64,000 bases of DNA, taken from NCBI GenBank assembly GCA_963082875.1, contig OY720103.1, positions 3,224,001 through 3,288,000 on the forward strand, read 5' to 3'. A program made the translations under genes and the position numbers. Shown piece after piece: positions 10,032 to 21,196 of the stretch. The notes under the pieces are model-generated. The model searched no databases, was not told the origin of the DNA, and saw nothing but the letters and a program-made list of their open reading frames with translations. This stretch comes from Corella eumyota. Taxonomy: Eukaryota > Chordata > Ascidiacea > Phlebobranchia > Corellidae. Within the stretch, counting starts at the first letter, position 1, and each line of letters starts with the position of its first letter.

Positions 10032-13000
10032 TCAGCGCAACTTTACCCCTACTTTTTTTGCCTCTTCAGGGCTGAAATGTAATATTGTTGATATGGCAAC
10101 AAGCATTTTTTGTTTGGCAGTGTAGTCAGTTGTTACTAGGTAACGATACAAAACGTTCTTTATGTATTCTGTGTTTGCATCAACGCGTAAACTAAAAAAA
10201 ATAGACAAAAATTTTTACAAAGAAGCTGATCAAATTAGGTTAAAAATTTTTTATAATCAATTTTGTGTAAAATTACGTTTGTCTATCAAATTCTGAGATT
10301 TTTTCTTTTAGTTCGGCTATTTGCTGTGCATGTTTTTCATCTCTATCAAAAAAATCAATAAAAATAAACAATTGTTAATAACAAGTATGCATTAAGCCTT
10401 TAGACATACAATAATAGCTAATATAATTCTTACTTCGTGATGCTTGTGTCTTGCATTTGTCTTATTTGTAATTCCAAATGTTTCTTGTGTTGTCTTATAC
10501 TGTTAATCAGCACATCTTTTCTTGCAAGTTGTTCAACATAATGCAATAATCTTGAATCGCTTGCCAGTTCATCCTGAATTAAAAACATTTTCATATAATT
10601 ATTGATACTTGATAAGGAAAGGCTAACTTTACAGAAAATCATCTTGTAAAGATTTAAAGCAATTACCTTATGAAGAAATTGTGTCATAGAATCACCACTG
10701 TAGTCTTCATCTTTGGAGCTAAATCTTCGATAATTTGTTTCCAAATTAAAGTCCGACGATCCCTGGTATTCTCTTTCAGAAATATAAAAAAATTTAAAAT
10801 GTTTAAATATATATTCATATCATTTTAGTTGTCAATAAAATTTTGCTTGAATTAAAAAACCTGTTATATGCAGTGTTGTACATTTTTAAGTTTTTGATTT
10901 CTTTGTCCTTGTCAGCCAACATCGCCACGGTGCGTTCACGTTGTTGCCTGATTTCACGCTCCATTGCACATACCCTTCGATCCTGTTTCTCTTCCAGGGT
11001 TTCCAATTCAGTTTTGTGCAAAATTTGCTCTTTTTCAAGAGCCTTTTCATTGTCTTTTGTCTTAATTGATAATTTATTTTAGATAATGATTTTAAATAAA
11101 AAAAAATTTTTACCTTACCAATTTCTTGATATCTTCCTCCAAATCACTACATCTTTCTCGAAGCTGGAAATGTCTTTCCCTACCCTCCTGTAGTTGTCTC
11201 CTCAATTCCTCCACTTCTTTGTTGCATCCTCCTCCTCCTATAGATCCCACACTGCCTCCAGTTTTAAGATTCTTAAATGCATTCTGAGCTCGTGTCTAAC
11301 AATAAAAAAAAAAGGTTTTGTTATACTAAAAGGATAGCTTACTTTATTTATTTAGAATGCAAGATATTAACAAGGATGTGGGGTTTCAAACTTGAGATCG
11401 CATAATATACCTTGTATTTTTCAAACTCTTCTTTAATCTGTAAAAGTTCCTGCTGAGATTCGAAATACAATTTGTGATATTCTCCCACATTATCGTTAGA
11501 TGGCACATAATCAGCAGTAATTTCTGTCAGAAAATAGTAAACAAATTAAGAAATTAATAGTACTGCCAATAAAACCTGATTTTATTATATTAATTACTAA
11601 GTTTTAAATCAAACGACCATAGAAAAAGAACTAGTTGAAAAGCATAACCAAGGTACGAATTAACGTTTATAAAACGATTCGCTAAAAATGAAGTCGCATT
11701 TTTAGAGCAATTATTAAGTTCAAGTCACAATCTTCGTTTTTTTGTAACACTTGACGAGTTGCGTGGCATTTTTAAAATGTAACGTATTGTTAAACAATCG
11801 TTAAGAATTTTTCGCACAAAAACGAAACATTTTTGATTACTTTAAAGCTATGTTATATATTTAAAAAATTGCGCAACAACTAAACGAACTAGGAAGCAAA
11901 ATTTACGCATTGCCAAACATGGAAACTTTTTGTTATTAAATGCCCTATAGTAACCTACATTTACGCAGGATTATGTTGATGTAATTAAATTAGTCTAAAC
12001 CGGTTTAAAATAGATCGTAAAAATACACAAATACACACGAAGTTTCAATATTGCCTTAACCTTTTTTGGTTGATTCGCTATTTCTAATATATTTGTAAAA
12101 AACGATTCGCTAATTTTAAAAAACGATTCGCTTTTAGCGAATAGCGACCCGTTATTTCGTTCCCTGATAACAAAGAAGAAGTTTAAAAAACTAAAACAAA
12201 AAATGCCTAAGTCAATAAAATAATACACTTGGTGTTACAATATAAATTAGGTGTTACAATATAAATTAGGTGTAACTTATAACCTATTAAACAGCACCTA
12301 CCACTTAAATCCACAGGTTCATTATTTTTATCTGCCGCTTCTTTTAACATTTTGTGAAATTTTAGCAAAGATTTTTTTAGACTTTCAATGTCCATGTCTT
12401 GTTCTTTCTCTTCATCTTTGAACGAATCAACTTGCTTTAGTAAAAGTGTGTTTTCAATCTCAAGTTGAGAAATCCTTTCTTTTAAGTGTCTAAAAATAAT
12501 AATTGATAATAAAAAATAAACCAAAAATAATAATTTTATAAAAAAAAGGGGGTAAGCTATATTTACTGAATGGAAAGTTGATCTTTTTGTCTGTTTCCGT
12601 CATATAATCCCAGTTTGTTCGAGATTTGAACTAGTCGGTTCTCCAGATCTCTGACTCTTTCTTCTTCCATTTCTGCAGCATGCTTGCTTCTCTGCTCCAC
12701 CTCAATTAATCTTTCTTGCTCCTTGGTCAGCTGCCTGCGATGCTCTTTCTAAAAATGAAAATATTAATTTTTAAATTCCTTTTTTATTTTTTTAACACAA
12801 TTTAAATGCAAATTATAACATAAACTCTTTTCGTAAATTAGAGTTAACAGGAATTAAATACATAACTTATTATTGTTAACAGAAATTGGATACATTATTA
12901 AATTTTTTAGCATTTTGACCAATTTACAGTTAAAAAATTAACTTTAAAGTAACATACATAATACTACCTTTAAAAATGTCATTTCATCCTGCAACTCCAG

Positions 13001-14489
13001 GAGCAACGGAGAGGGGTTATTGGCCTCATCTTCTGCCAGCTTTAATCTTGCTCCAACCTTGATCAGCTCCTCTTCCAACTGTGTGATTCGCTGTTTGTAA
13101 TCCTCTGTCTGTAGAGCTTCATTCTCATTGCTTTGAACACTGGATTTTAGGTCCTTTAACTAAACAAATATTAAAGTTAAAAATCTGAACATTAAAAAAA
13201 ACATTTGGTGCTTTACCTGGGCTTCTAATTTTTCATTTTTAATTCTCTCGTCGTTCAACATTTTCTGTATTTGTCGCAGCATAATTCCGTGTGTTGCTTC
13301 TTCCTGGTCTCTTTCAACTTGCATTTTACGAGATTTTTCTTTTATCTATTAATAATTTAAAAATGAAACCTTAAAATAGCATTTACTAAACTGCAACATT
13401 ATTAAGAACAAACTTACTCTTTGCACTTCAGTTTCTAACATTTCAGTCTTCGCCTCAAAGGTTACTATTTGGTCCTCTAGGTTTTTAACAATATTTTCTT
13501 GTTCAGTCTGAAAAAAACATAGCAAATTAAACACACGGTAGTAGACCTATAAATTTAAAATATGACAATTCACTATAGGCCTATAATTTTTATTTTAAAT
13601 AACATACTTTGTTTAAAAGTTAAAATATATTTTTTGATAAATTTTTTTACTTTTATTTTTTTCTTTTCAGCTTGATAAGTGGCCACCATTTTAGATTTTT
13701 CTTCGCTCATAGTTTGTAGTGATATGGTAAGTGTGTGGACTTGTGATTTAAAATGTTGGATTTGTGACTCGTAATGACTTTTATCTTCTGAGATATTTTC
13801 TTCGCCTTCATTTTCGACAGTCTGCATTTCTTCTGTTATGTAAGTGTAAATTTAAAAAATACAGAAGTATAAAGACTTTCATATTATAGTATGAATTACT
13901 AATCTAATATTTTAACTTTGTATATAGATTTACAAAGTTTAATTAAGTTATTGCTATACACTCGATTGACATATATAAAGGTTCAATATTAAAGTAAATA
14001 GTCTGATATTATAGTCACCCTTATTTTCTTCATCGTTGTTTGAAGGTTCAGTATTTTCCACATCTTCTGTAGCTAACTAAATATTTAAAATAAAAATTAA
14101 TTAGAAAACAGAATATATTTTAATTAATAGTGTTATGTCAATTTTATATTTTTACAGTGCATACTTCATTAGTAGAGCCAGTTAGTTTGGATTGTTTCTC
14201 GTTGTTTAAAGATTTTGGAGCAACAGCAGTCAGAGCTTTCATACTGTTTTCCAATGCTTCTTTTTCATTTTGTAGACTTTTGTAAGCATGTACAACATCT
14301 AGAAATAAATATAAAAAAATTATAATAACAAAAAATGTTATTTAATGACAAATTCGAACAGTCCAAAAACAAAAATTTCGAAAACTTGTTTTTACCAGCA
14401 AGCCTTCCTTTATAACGTTCCAGTTGTTCTTTTTGCTTTTCTATTGTTTCCAGTAACTCCTGGTTCTTGTTAGTCTTAAACTGAAACAT
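10032..14489 (-). CDS. GCC1: GRIP and coiled-coil domain protein 1 (GCC88), trans-Golgi golgin
   Basis: Sixteen exons in transcript order: 14396-14489, 14156-14298, 14019-14076, 13651-13832, 13418-13507, 13217-13345, 12968-13159, 12567-12748, 12302-12489, 11411-11523, 11119-11295, 10861-11060, 10667-10772, 10434-10573, 10277-10342, 10032-10191. All frames join: 739 residues (human GCC88 about 775). The N-terminus LLETIEKQKEQLERYKGRLA then DVVHAYKSLQNEKEALE matches GCC88. Most of the protein is heptad coiled coil, with a GGSVGSIGGGGC hinge. The last about 50 residues are a GRIP domain (NTEYIKNVLYRYL, TILHFSPEE) with the Tyr used to bind Arl1-GTP at the trans-Golgi. Role: tethering in endosome-to-Golgi retrieval. 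Start ATG chosen because it gives a GCC88-like N-terminus; the ATG also lies within an acceptor-like CATGTTTCAG. The 3-prime end is duplicated at 3945-4938. Confidence 0.93.
11649..12166. mobile_element. miniature TIR element (MITE), possibly hAT-like
   Basis: A 518-bp insert in a GCC1 intron, absent from duplication copy A. Its ends are imperfect inverted repeats: left CAAGGTACGAATTAACG, right (reverse complement) CAGGGAACGAAATAACG. An ATAAC-containing word flanks both sides as a probable decayed target-site duplication. Subterminal AACGATTCGCTA motifs recur at both ends. No transposase coding capacity. The CAGGG-type terminus suggests hAT; family not certain. Confidence 0.65.
12229..12279. 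repeat. short tandem repeat in GCC1 intron
   Basis: About two and a half copies of a 21-bp unit containing GGTGTTACAATATAAATTA, close to the splice donor of the exon 12302-12489. No function inferred. Confidence 0.7.
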
Positions 14490-14921
14490 GTTTTGCTTTA
14501 AAAATTGTATTTTTTATTGAAATATCCTTGTTAAGATTTGTTAATAGAAACCCCTAATAAAAAAGATTCCCCTAAAATAGTATCATAACTGTGATGTGGC
14601 AATCTTTACAAAATAACATCGACATTACAAAAATATATGTTTAAATATCAAGCTTATTAAAATAATTATATCATTTTGATGTAAATTGATTAGTTTTAAA
14701 TAACTTTTTCAAGTAAATTTTGTTAGAATTTATAATTGTGTTTTTGTATTAACGATGTAACCGTTTTTGTTGGCAAAACCTACGTTAGTAACAATCGTCA
14801 CTCGATGTAAATAAAACGTTTTATGCAAAATTTATAACGTGTTGTTTTGTATTAAATAACTGTTTTATTACTACAATAACGTGCCTTAGTCTTTAATTTT
14901 GTTAAAAATAATACTTTAAAT
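14490..14921. promoter_or_regulatory. bidirectional promoter region GCC1 / ABHD13
   Basis: 432 bp separate the start codons of two divergent genes, so both promoters must lie here unless the 5-prime UTRs are spliced from further away. AT-rich, with no convincing TATA box pair. Inferred from gene layout only. Confidence 0.5.
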
Positions 14922-16196
14922 ATGAAGTTCTTGAATGGCTTACTTTCGCGTTCCCACTACGGCTACACAAAACTTGTAAAACCGGGATTAAAAAACTCGA
15001 AATTTCAGAAATTTGTTTCCGTGTCTGGCCATTATTTTCGTCAGTCCACAGGCTACGCTCCTTATGCATTATTACCTGCAACATTACTGTACTTAAACAG
15101 CAACACAGTCGTACTGTCTGCTATTCTTGTAGCTGTAATAGTTGTTTTATTTTTGGGGGTCCTTTACAAGTCCCAAGATCTACTTCTTTATCATCCTGGT
15201 ATGCCGGAGCATGCTCGAATATACGTAGCTACACCCCCACCTGGGGTTCCTTATGATGAGGTAGAGATACCCACAGCAGATGGGGTAACATTAAGGGGTT
15301 ATTTCTTGAAGCAAAGTGAGAATATGAGTGACGCACCAACTTTACTTTGCTTTCATGGAAATGCAGGTAAAGCTGAATTATGTAAAGTGTAACTATATAG
15401 CTTTTACCTTATGCACAAACTTTAATGGAACTTTGCTAAGTTTTAAAAGCCCTTTTACAAATATTTATTCACTTTTACAGGTAATTGTGGCACACCTAGT
15501 GTTCTTCCCTTGTACAAGAACTTTAGCACTAACATTTTGGTGATAGACTACAGAGGTTATGGTACCAGCGCCGGGACTCCGTCAGAAAAAGGGTTATATA
15601 TAGATGGAGAAGCAGCATTGCAATACTTACACTCAAGAAATGACATTAATCTGAAAAAAATCATATTATTTGGACATTCTTTGGGTGGTGCTGTTGCTAT
15701 ACATCTTGCGGGTGCAAGTCAATGGGCTAAGGGCAGAATAGCGGGGGTCATAGTTGAAAATACATTTGTAAACATACCAACTACCGGGGCTCATTTGTTC
15801 GACAAGTTTATCCCCTTTCTTGGGTATTTACCACATGCTGCATTCAAGAACAACTTTGACTCGATTTCTAAAGTCCCCAATATTCAGGTCCCAATTCTGT
15901 TTATCTATGGGAGTAAAGATGAGATTGTAACCCCCACTATGTCAATGTCACTCTACGAAGCTGCTCGCAACCCGAGATCTGCTATAGTTGAAATACCAGA
16001 TGGAAGGCACAATGATACTTGGTGTGTTTCGCCAGTTTACGGTCAAGCGATCGGTTTGTTTTTGCTTAAAGTTTTCGAAGGAGGGTCATCCAACGAGATT
16101 TATCCAGAAACAAGTGAAGAGCGGACTTCGATGACTTGGGACTGGCAGAATTTTATTAACGGGAGAGGAGGCAGTGGTTTTAAATTTAGTACCTAG
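14922..16196 (+). CDS. ABHD13: alpha/beta-hydrolase domain protein 13-like (BEM46 family)
   Basis: Two exons, 14922-15366 and 15481-16196, joined in frame: 386 residues (human ABHD13 is 337; the extra length is mostly N-terminal). A single membrane anchor at about 62-82 is followed by LYKSQDLLLYHPGMPEHARI, the usual ABHD13 lead-in. The hydrolase core shows CFHGNAG (oxyanion region), DYRGYG, nucleophile elbow GHSLGG (Ser215), acid in YGSKDE (Asp295) and base in DGRHNDTW (His325), a complete triad. The human protein is a type II single-pass enzyme of poorly known substrate; a lipid or ester hydrolase role is inference. It is divergent from GCC1 and 438 bp upstream of SNAPC1 on the same strand. 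Confidence 0.93.
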
Positions 16197-16634
16197 CCTC
16201 ATTATTAACCTAACTCTGATTTTTAAACAAATGAACACTTAAACTTAGTAAAAACTTTATTTAAAGAGTGATTTATTATATTTTACGTTATAAATTGTTT
16301 GATATGCATGTAATTGGAAAGTGCCTTAAATCCTTTTTACAATAGATTCGTTTTACAATTTTATTACACATTTTATCATTGTTAATATTGGTCATGGAAT
16401 ACACTGTGTTTAGGTGTTCAATGTACTCAATAAGTGCCTTAATTTTTCTATTAAAGCCTTAAATAATGATTGTTCCATAATATGCATTTCTGTATGAATG
16501 CTTAAAAATTTGTGCCTTAAATTAAAGATGTATTTTTTGCCGTACATACAACATAGAAATCTATATAATTTTTTGACGTTAGAGGTAGCTAATATAAATA
16601 TTTTTTGCTTTAGAGGGAATATTTTTGTTTAAAA

Positions 16635-18527
16635 ATGGGAAGACACAATACAGTTGTCACCAGCGGCCGGGCTTACATTTTTCCGGCGACTGGATTTCAA
16701 TCAGACATAGAAGTACTCCTCCAGAAATTTGTGGAGACCAAAACAGTTCGATTCGAGGAGTTTTCCCGCCTCTGGAGGGAAGGAAACTACTCCCTGATTC
16801 ATGCTGGAAGAAGAGGGATGCGGGAAAAACGAGAGTTCTGCGAAGAGGCCTTTAAAATTGTTCTCAAGTTTTTAGTCCCACCCTACAGCACACAAGTGCG
16901 TATAGGTTCATTGTACTTACTCTATGCTCTTTACAACACACAGCGTACCATACCCAAGGTTCGAATCCGGGTCCCCCTCGCATGTTTACAAAACCTGCAA
17001 GATCTACATAATGATGTCATCGCAAGCAAGCATCTAGACACAGATTATATCATCCGTAAAATGAAAAATGAAGGCATGTTTGAGTATTGTGCATATCCTT
17101 CCCACCTGACAATTGAAGACTTATACAAATGCGACCATGAGAGCGATGAAGTTGGTGATGTTAACACTAACCAGGTAAGTCACAAAGCAGAAAGTCTTTT
17201 CAACAAGCTATGGGATGAGGATAACATTGGTCAGTTGAACGCAGTGCATGAAAAATATCACCAACTCAAATGCCTCCAAAATGCAGATAGAGGTGGAGAT
17301 CCGAAAATGCCTTCAAACTCCTTGGATTTGATTCAGAACGATGTGGTGACCTCAATCTTGCAGATTACGCAAGATAAAGAACAAACCGTTGTTACATCTC
17401 CAAAACATAAGACACAACCAGAACCGTAAGCAGTCTTGTTTGTAAAATTAAGTAGACTTAACTTTTAATATCATAGCGAAATAATTTCTCTTTTTTTATT
17501 TTTTTAGTGAACAAGCCAGTGAAAGTAGCAAGAGAGCACGACTTGTGCATGACATAAAAGCCAGAGCAGCAGCGGCACGTGCCAACACAGATTCCGGTGC
17601 ACTTCGATTTCTGAACACCAGTCCTCCTTTATCCAGAAAGCAAGATGATCCTGTAACTCCTCCAAAGAGAAGAAAGGGAAGACCGTACAACAGACCTTCA
17701 GATGATTTTGATCCCAATATAGTTCTGGAGGATGGTGATCATGATTCGGAGGAGATAACTCCCAAAAACTTGACTCCCAAATTGATCCCCTCGAAGAAAT
17801 TAAGCAACGAAGTTTTGGATGATTTTTTGATTGCACCGAATTTTGACAATGAGGAAAACTCTTCTAAAACTAAGGAAAATGAGGGGACTGCATTTTCTCT
17901 GGAAAATGATGGAACATCTTCATTGGCTCTTCACGAAAATGACACTTTTCAAAATGGTGGAAATTCTTCACCGGTGGCTACAAAAAATGATGCATTTAAC
18001 AAAAAGAAGGAAGCAACTATCGAAAAGTCAGAGAAAGTAACAAAGAAAAAAAGGATGGAATTAAAAGTTCCAAATAATGAAGAGAGTTTGGCAATAGAGG
18101 TATACCATTTAAATTTTCTAGTAAAACTTTCTTAAATTTAAAAGTAGTCTCTAGTAACTTTAAAAAAATAAAAAAAAAGGAAAAATAATTTTTAAATCAT
18201 CAAACCTAAAAATAATTTCTCTAGCTTATAGAAAACAAATTTGTTGTCCTTAAACCTCTTCTCAACTATGAGGAGGAGCCTATAGTCGGAAAAGTGATCG
18301 CATTTAACGACAAAACGGTCGAAATTATTCGGTACAAAGGGACCTACACCACCAAGTGGACAGAATCGAAAACGGGGACCGGGGTCGACAAGAAATTTAT
18401 CAAAGAAACAATTCCACGCGAAAAAGTTTTGCTCGCTAACTTGAGCTTAACTAGCGTTGGAAGATTGCCGGTTAAAATTTCAAATCAATTAAAAAAGATG
18501 TATTTAAAATTAAAAGAACAATCGTAA
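16635..18527 (+). CDS. SNAPC1: snRNA-activating protein complex subunit 1, long form
   Basis: Three exons, 16635-17425, 17508-18099, 18225-18527; 561 residues (human SNAPC1 is 368). Residues about 20-150 match the conserved SNAPC1 core: VRFEEFSRLWREGNYSLI and RIGSLYLLYALYNTQRTIPK. SNAPc binds the proximal sequence element of snRNA genes and recruits Pol II or Pol III; subunit 1 bridges the complex. The middle (about 265-455) is low-complexity and charged, with a TPPKRRKGRPYNRP AT-hook-like motif. The last exon (101 codons) is compact and hydrophobic-patterned (LIENKFVVLKPLLNYEEEPI, then GKVIAFNDKTVEIIRY) and not part of the human protein as I know it. The start is the first ATG of the conserved frame. 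Confidence 0.9.
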
Positions 18528-21196
18528 AGACGTAAAAAATAATATTTTAAGACCTCTTGCCACTGAAACTTATATTTTAATTTTAAAATCGTAATTTGTT
18601 CAAAACAAAAAAATATGAAGTCCTTTTATTTGTAAAATTTTTTCACTTTCGTTACCAAAGTTGTGCTAAATAAAACGTTATGCTGGACAATAATTTATTC
18701 GTTTTAAAGTTTTGGTCAAAATGGGATTTAAGATATAAGCTTCAAGATATAAAAATAGGATATAAGATATAAACATAAGTTGTGTTATATAAAACGCTTT
18801 GCTGGTCAACCATTTATTTGTTAAAATTTTTGTGGTCAAAATGGGATTTAAGATATAAGCTTCGATGCAAATATGAAGTTGGGCCAGTTAAAAAGTCAAT
18901 CGTTTTGGCCGCAAAAGAATGAATAATTAATAACCGACTCCCGAGCTATGGTAATAATTGCGATAAGACGAAAAGCGAGAAATGGCACAGCATCGCAATA
19001 CATAGTTAGAGTTAAGTAATGCAGTTTGACAGGCCGCGTATTATTAGCTTCAACGTGCAGCTAGTTGGCATGTTTTTACCTGCCAGGTTTAATTAACGTC
19101 AGGGGGGTACAACTAGTGACACTTATTAGGTGTTAAAACGAAAGGCATGTCTATGGATTGAATAATTAGAACCGCTAACGACGCAGCCTATATATAGATA
19201 ATTAGTATATATTTAAACGCAACTACAGCTGTATCAGATAAAAAATAAAACATATTTAAACGCCAAAAACGCATTTAAACTAAAACCAAACCAATCTATG
19301 GACATGAATAACACTTTATACAAAAAGTGGCCGTTAAGGTTTTAGTGTAAGTCGGTCTTATCTTTCTTAGTAATGTAATATTCATGTGGCTATAAAAATA
19401 CTGTTTTAAACGTTCGATAATCTCACTTTGCGTTTAGAACAGCTTAATGATATCAATCAGTTGCAGCATTCGAGAGATATTGATATCTCAGAAAGTAAAA
19501 ACGTACTTATTTTTTCTGTAATGATTTTTAGACGCCTAATTTTAGCTGAGAAAGTTAGTAAGAAAATGCAGATGAAATATTAAAATGGGCATTAGTTCAA
19601 TAGAAATGCAACGAAAGTTTTCATATATCATGTAAAGTCATATCATAATTTATTATATTGTTATCAGATTAATAAAATATTAATATTCAAATGTACACTA
19701 CATTTGAAGGCCAACGTTATAACTAAATCCGAATAAAAAAACAGTGTAAAAATGTAATTGGGTACCCCGATTATAAATAACTACACTACAGCTTTCAAAC
19801 AAAAGATAACTCGATACAGAATGACGTAGACAATATTGATAAACTTATTATTTATTTGACATTTTATAATTCTAACCCCCGGTTTAAATAATGATGTACA
19901 TCGATTTAAATTGCAATAATTAACAACCGAACTGAAATTTTTTTTCGGTAATCGATAAATCTATAAGTTTAATAAAAAGTCGTATATTTTGATGACATCA
20001 AAAAAAAAATTGGTTAATATCATAAAATGATTTTTATATACCAAACTTATTATAAAATCAAGAGTTGCCGTTTTTTAACAAGTTTTAAAATATTTAATTT
20101 TATGGAAAAATTTCTGGTAAATTAGGAAGAAAATTTTACAAGTAAAATGCATTACCACAGACCGACAGTATTTACGATATGTTTACTAAACAGAATATGA
20201 TGAATATTTTATAATTTTTCCCCCCAAAATACTGCTAACTGGTCTATTAAATCTATTTTTTTACTTAAATTATTGACAGGAATTTTTAAATTTTCCATTT
20301 TTTTTAAATTCGAAAAATTTTTTTTTTTATATTTTCGACAAATACTGTCTTTACAAATTTCTTCGTTTTAAAAATAGGAAATTAAAATTGATTTTCGCAA
20401 ATTTACGACCTTATTAAATCACCTTTAAATTCAATATTCAATAAACTCGTGAATGGAAGTTGCAATTTAATTAGGGGCGCACGCAGCCTAGCAGAAAATT
20501 GAAAATTACAAAAACTAGTAACCGCTAAATTGGCCTTTAACACATTTCAAAAATCCATTACTCTCACTTAGTAGTTGTTTTACGGGGCCTAATTTTTCAA
20601 TTAATTTCTGTCCAAAAAACTTAAAAGTTTATCAATTATTTAGTTGCGAGGTAAAGATGTTATGCTGTTCTAATATGATGTAGATCAGATACACGATGTT
20701 CTGTTTTAAAGCGGTTTTATTAGAAAATTTAAAAAAATTATAAATATAACTTTGTTAAAATGTGGGAACGTAAATTAATTTAATAAATTTTACATTTTGT
20801 ATAGGCAGATATATAGCTAAGAATTTAAAAAGCATAAGTTTAGAATATAAGATTGTCTTAAATACTGCAATTGCTATTTAAATTTTATTATTAATTTATA
20901 GCTAATTTTTATAAATTATTTTTTAATATATTGTTTTATGATACCGATATCTTATTATATTAATTTATTAGAATTCATATTACCATTATTTATTATTAAG
21001 AACAATGTCTAATACCCCAATCCCTAATTATTTTTAAATTTAGCAGATTAATTGAATACCAATAACTTTTATAATTTAAAAATTTTTTGATGGTAACAAT
21101 TTGTTAAAAAACTTTTTTTCTGAAATCGCGAAAATTTGAAAAAAAGGTTAATAAAATTGGGATTATAATAAACGATATTATAAAGAAGCAAGTGCA
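18528..21196. other. long non-coding AT-rich spacer, SNAPC1 to PIRT-like gene
   Basis: SNAPC1 3-prime flank followed by 2.6 kb without coding exons, RNA genes or recognisable transposons apart from the direct repeat at 18659-18863. It probably contains the promoter and distal regulatory DNA of the PIRT-like gene; no specific element can be supported. Confidence 0.5.
18659..18863. repeat. imperfect direct repeat, period about 120 bp
   Basis: Two units of about 85 bp (18659-18743 and 18778-18863) share GTTGTG, TAAAACG, TTTGCTGG-like text and an identical run containing GGTCAAAATGGGATTTAAGA. Between them ATATAAGATATAA-type words repeat. Looks like a local tandem duplication in the SNAPC1 3-prime flank. 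Confidence 0.8.

Larger units (their letters stand above)
6058..12335. repeat. tandem segmental duplication, copy B
   Basis: Partner of 268-4940. Longer because it retains all GCC1 3-prime exons and carries two inserts absent from copy A: a tRNA-derived SINE (about 8844-9143) and a TIR-bearing element (11649-12166). Homology resumes beyond the second insert and ends at about 12335, inside the GCC1 exon 12302-12489, which is where copy A is fused to regucalcin. Confidence 0.93.

Noticed and set aside
10843-11082. 79-codon frame on + within GCC1
   Set aside because: Antisense shadow of a coiled-coil exon whose splice sites and frame are firm.
14902-15084. 60-codon minus-strand frame at the ABHD13 start
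   Set aside because: Antisense to ABHD13 exon 1; no independent support.
17504-17836. 110- and 73-codon frames on the minus strand
   Set aside because: Antisense shadows of SNAPC1 exon 2.
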